Shown: positions 43,712-45,414 of the stretch, piece after piece
How positions within the stretch are numbered: the stretch's first letter is position 1
Layout of the letters: every line of letters starts with the position of its first letter
Source: Sphingomonas yabuuchiae
Lineage (GTDB): Bacteria > Pseudomonadota > Alphaproteobacteria > Sphingomonadales > Sphingomonadaceae
Length of the DNA stretch: 45,414 nt
Assembly: GCF_014199595.1 (NCBI RefSeq)
Contig: NZ_JACHNX010000022.1
Coordinates: forward strand, 1 to 45,414
Direction of reading: 5' to 3'
The notes under the pieces: model-generated
Database searches by the model: none
The model's input: the letters and a program-made list of their open reading frames with translations, nothing else
Told to the model about the DNA's origin: nothing
Position numbers and translations under genes: made by a program

Positions 43712-44758
43712 TCAATATGTGTTTGCGCCGCTGACCCGGATGGTGCCGTTGACGCCAGCCGGGAAAAAAGCACCGGACGACACCGAGGCGGCCGACGCGT
43801 AAAGAATCCCCAGCGCCTGCTCTGGCGTGCGACGGATCGCAATCCAATTGTAGTTCACGATGTCGATCTTCGAGTAAACCCAATCCGCGCCCGCGAAGCC
43901 GCCGATTCCCGGAGCATCCGATTCCATCGCGCGCGGACCGTCATATTGGTCACGCCCAAGAGCCATGGCAACCGCACGACCAAAGAGATTGCTTTGGCCC
44001 GCTGCCGGAACCCGCACGTCCGCGTCAGCCCGTACGAACAGCGAGTTACGCAAGATCGCATCGCTGGCTGCGATGCCAGCGGCAAAGGCGGCCATCCCCG
44101 TGCGCAACGCCGCGGTGAGTTGCCAAGTCACATCATAGACTGCCTGAGTCACGACCGACGACAATGCGACAGCGCCCAGCAGGAAATCATTTTCGGAAGC
44201 ATAGGGATCGAAGAAGCTGGTGACTGCGGGCGGCGGCGTGCCGCGCTTCGTTATCGCAATCGCCTGGAACGGGCTGCCTTCGCCTCCGGCAATGTTGATC
44301 GCCGGTTGCGCCGTGACCGCGCCGGCCAGTGTGCGGCGCAGATAGGCGATTCGCGCGTCGGTTGCCTCCGATACCTCCCGCATCATCGCGAGCAGGCTCA
44401 GGTCGGTGAATGCCACCCGGCGCCCCCCCGAAACCGTACCGGCTGCTCCAGCGCCGCCGGTCATGCTGGCCGAAAGTGCGCCACCATCGAGCGCACGATG
44501 CAGATAGGCGGCGAGCAGATAATGGAGTTGAAGCCCGAAATTGAGGCGGTCATTGTCCGTTGCGGTATAGGTCGGCGGCAGCACCGTGGATGTCGCGGTG
44601 CCGGTAGGCGTCGGCGTCGCCACGGCTTCCGCACCGACGACATCGTCGTTGCACGCCGAGAGGAACGACAGTCCCCCGGCCATTGCCGTGGCACTACCGG
44701 CCATCTGGAGAAAGCGGCGGCGTGTATCGTCAAAGCCCGAAATGTCCTGATGTGCCAT
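43712..44758 (-). CDS. Tat-exported ferritin-like domain lipoprotein
   Basis: A 348-residue protein with a twin-arginine signal (RRRFLQ, 13-18) followed by a lipobox LSAC with Cys36, so it is folded before export and lipidated. After a Thr/Pro linker the ferritin-like four-helix region (about 65-345) resembles the desiccation-associated PCC13-62 family, for example NDRLNFGLQLHYLLAAYLHRA, FFDPYASENDFLLG, and a C-terminal TPEQALGILY motif. Not all ferritin metal ligands are evident, so iron binding is unproven. AGGGGA precedes the ATG by seven bases. It is followed on the left by intergenic DNA, and its paralogue lies 67 bases upstream. Confidence 0.87.
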   Translation of the reverse strand: MAHQDISGFDDTRRRFLQMAGSATAMAGGLSFLSACNDDVVGAEAVATPTPTGTATSTVLPPTYTATDNDRLNFGLQLHYLLAAYLHRALDGGALSASMTGGAGAAGTVSGGRRVAFTDLSLLAMMREVSEATDARIAYLRRTLAGAVTAQPAINIAGGEGSPFQAIAITKRGTPPPAVTSFFDPYASENDFLLGAVALSSVVTQAVYDVTWQLTAALRTGMAAFAAGIAASDAILRNSLFVRADADVRVPAAGQSNLFGRAVAMALGRDQYDGPRAMESDAPGIGGFAGADWVYSKIDIVNYNWIAIRRTPEQALGILYASAASVSSGAFFPAGVNGTIRVSGANTY

Positions 44759-44825
44759 GATGTGTCCCCTGCTGATTGCCTGTCGCGTGGCGAGCCGCGT
44801 CAGCGGCGGCCTGCCTGAACGCCAT

Positions 44826-45319
44826 TCAGTTCGCGGCGCTGGTGCCGATGATGCCGTTGATGCCGGTCGGGAAGAAGCCGCCCTGGCTCACCGCACCCGC
44901 ATTCATGAACAGCACGTTCAAGGCCTGCTGCGGCGTGCGGGTCAGGTAAAGTCCGTCCGCGTTGGTCTGGCCGATACGAGTCACCGCTGATCCGTTGCTA
45001 CCGATGGTCGGTGTCAACGGCCTTTCAGCGGTCGCCGTGCCATCGACCCGGTCTCGCCAGGCGGCCAGTTTGTCGACCGCTACGAGCAAGTCCGGCTGTT
45101 GCGCGGCCCGCTGCTGGATCATGTATCGCACTGCGGTGGCGTTGGACGCCGCCGTTGCGGACATTGTCACCATCGTCGCCTGCACGACATCGTTGGTCAG
45201 ATTTGGCAACATTCCCGCCAGGACGGACGCCTGAACCGACAACAGCGTATCAGCCGCCAGCAACCCGTTGTTCGGTGAGGCATAAGGATCGAAAGTCTCG
45301 GTCTGACCAATCACGCCGG
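44826..45319 (-). pseudogene. Ferritin-like protein gene, 5' part replaced by an IS element
   Basis: The C-terminal part of a paralogue of the adjacent ferritin-like protein: it shares TFDPYASPNNGLLAA, RTPQQALNVLF and GGFFPTGINGIIG with its neighbour's FFDPYASENDFLLG and TPEQALGILY. Homology begins at the IS boundary (AGVIGQTETFDPYAS). The upstream half, including the Tat signal, is missing. An open frame continues into the IS in an unrelated reading frame, so any ATG-initiated product would start inside the element. Interruption by IS insertion is the simplest reading. Confidence 0.8.
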
Positions 45320-45414
45320 CTAGGGTCAGGACTCGTTGATCACAGCCAGAAGATGACGGTGGCCGCGAGAGCAACGGCGGGAAAGAAGGCCGTGGGGCAG
45401 CGATCGTAGCGTGT
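45320..45414 (-). mobile_element. IS5-family insertion sequence, 3' end only
   Basis: The right edge of the window is inside an insertion element. Its terminal repeat appears to start at GGGTCAGGACTC (45323-45334) next to the tetranucleotide CTAG (45320-45323), a typical target of IS5/IS427-group elements. The transposase stop is only five bases inside the presumed terminal repeat. The other end lies beyond the window. Confidence 0.7.
45340..45414 (-). CDS. IS5-family transposase, C-terminal fragment
   Basis: The last 24 codons of a transposase, read to a TGA at 45340-45342. The tail TRYDRC...ALAATVIFWL is characteristic of IS5-family DDE transposases in sphingomonads, where RYDR and a hydrophobic VIFWL end are conserved. 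The catalytic domain lies outside the window. Confidence 0.75.
   Translation of the reverse strand, partial: TRYDRCPTAFFPAVALAATVIFWL

Overview
The window is 45.4 kb of high-GC chromosomal DNA from an alphaproteobacterium, most likely a Sphingomonas or close relative. Pointers are the HWE-type multi-PAS kinase, a TonB receptor with an ECF sigma/FecR pair, a DcaP-like porin, a flavin halogenase beside glycan-uptake genes, tandem Tat ferritin-like proteins, an IS5-type insertion element and the codon use. No rRNA, tRNA or CRISPR array was found. Most of the window is accessory metabolism in tight operons with ATGA or GTGA overlaps.

Left part (1-12.6 kb). A truncated M14 carboxypeptidase lies next to a hairpin repeat. 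It is followed by a DUF2252 gene, a small convergent ORF and katG with a clear terminator. Then comes a five-gene minus-strand operon running from 11443 down to 5124: secreted GH39 glycosidase, MFS acid transporter, rhamnonate-dehydratase-like enolase, beta-hydroxyacid dehydrogenase and lipoprotein PQQ sugar dehydrogenase. A DgoR-like GntR regulator is divergent from it. The set reads as a route that cuts and oxidises a sugar outside the inner membrane, imports the acid and dehydrates it inside.

Middle (12.6-29.6 kb). A DHA2 exporter is divergent from a type III polyketide synthase coupled to an ICMT-type methyltransferase, resembling the alkylpyrone/alkylresorcinol pairs bpsAB and srsAB. Next are a small Cys-rich secreted protein, a response regulator overlapping an HWE histidine kinase, and a patatin-zinc dehydrogenase pair. 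Divergent from that pair are an MFS carrier, an unassigned 741-residue helical-barrel protein and an SDR. A methyltransferase, a small membrane protein and a YdeP-type molybdopterin oxidoreductase follow.

Right part (29.6-45.4 kb). A lactate operon (lldP-lldR-lldD-porin) has two GntR-type operators upstream; the same 12-base core occurs in the promoter of the GH39 operon. A second operon encodes an ECF sigma factor, FecR, an STN-type TonB receptor, a debranching-enzyme-like periplasmic glycosidase and a tryptophan-halogenase-family flavoenzyme. The window ends with two tandem ferritin-like genes, the upstream one cut by an IS5-family element whose transposase 3' end reaches the last base.

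The best candidates for something undescribed are the 741-residue enzyme cassette (19-25.7 kb), the halogenase inside a sigma/FecR/TonB glycan locus (35-43 kb), and the shared operator linking the lactate and sugar-acid operons.
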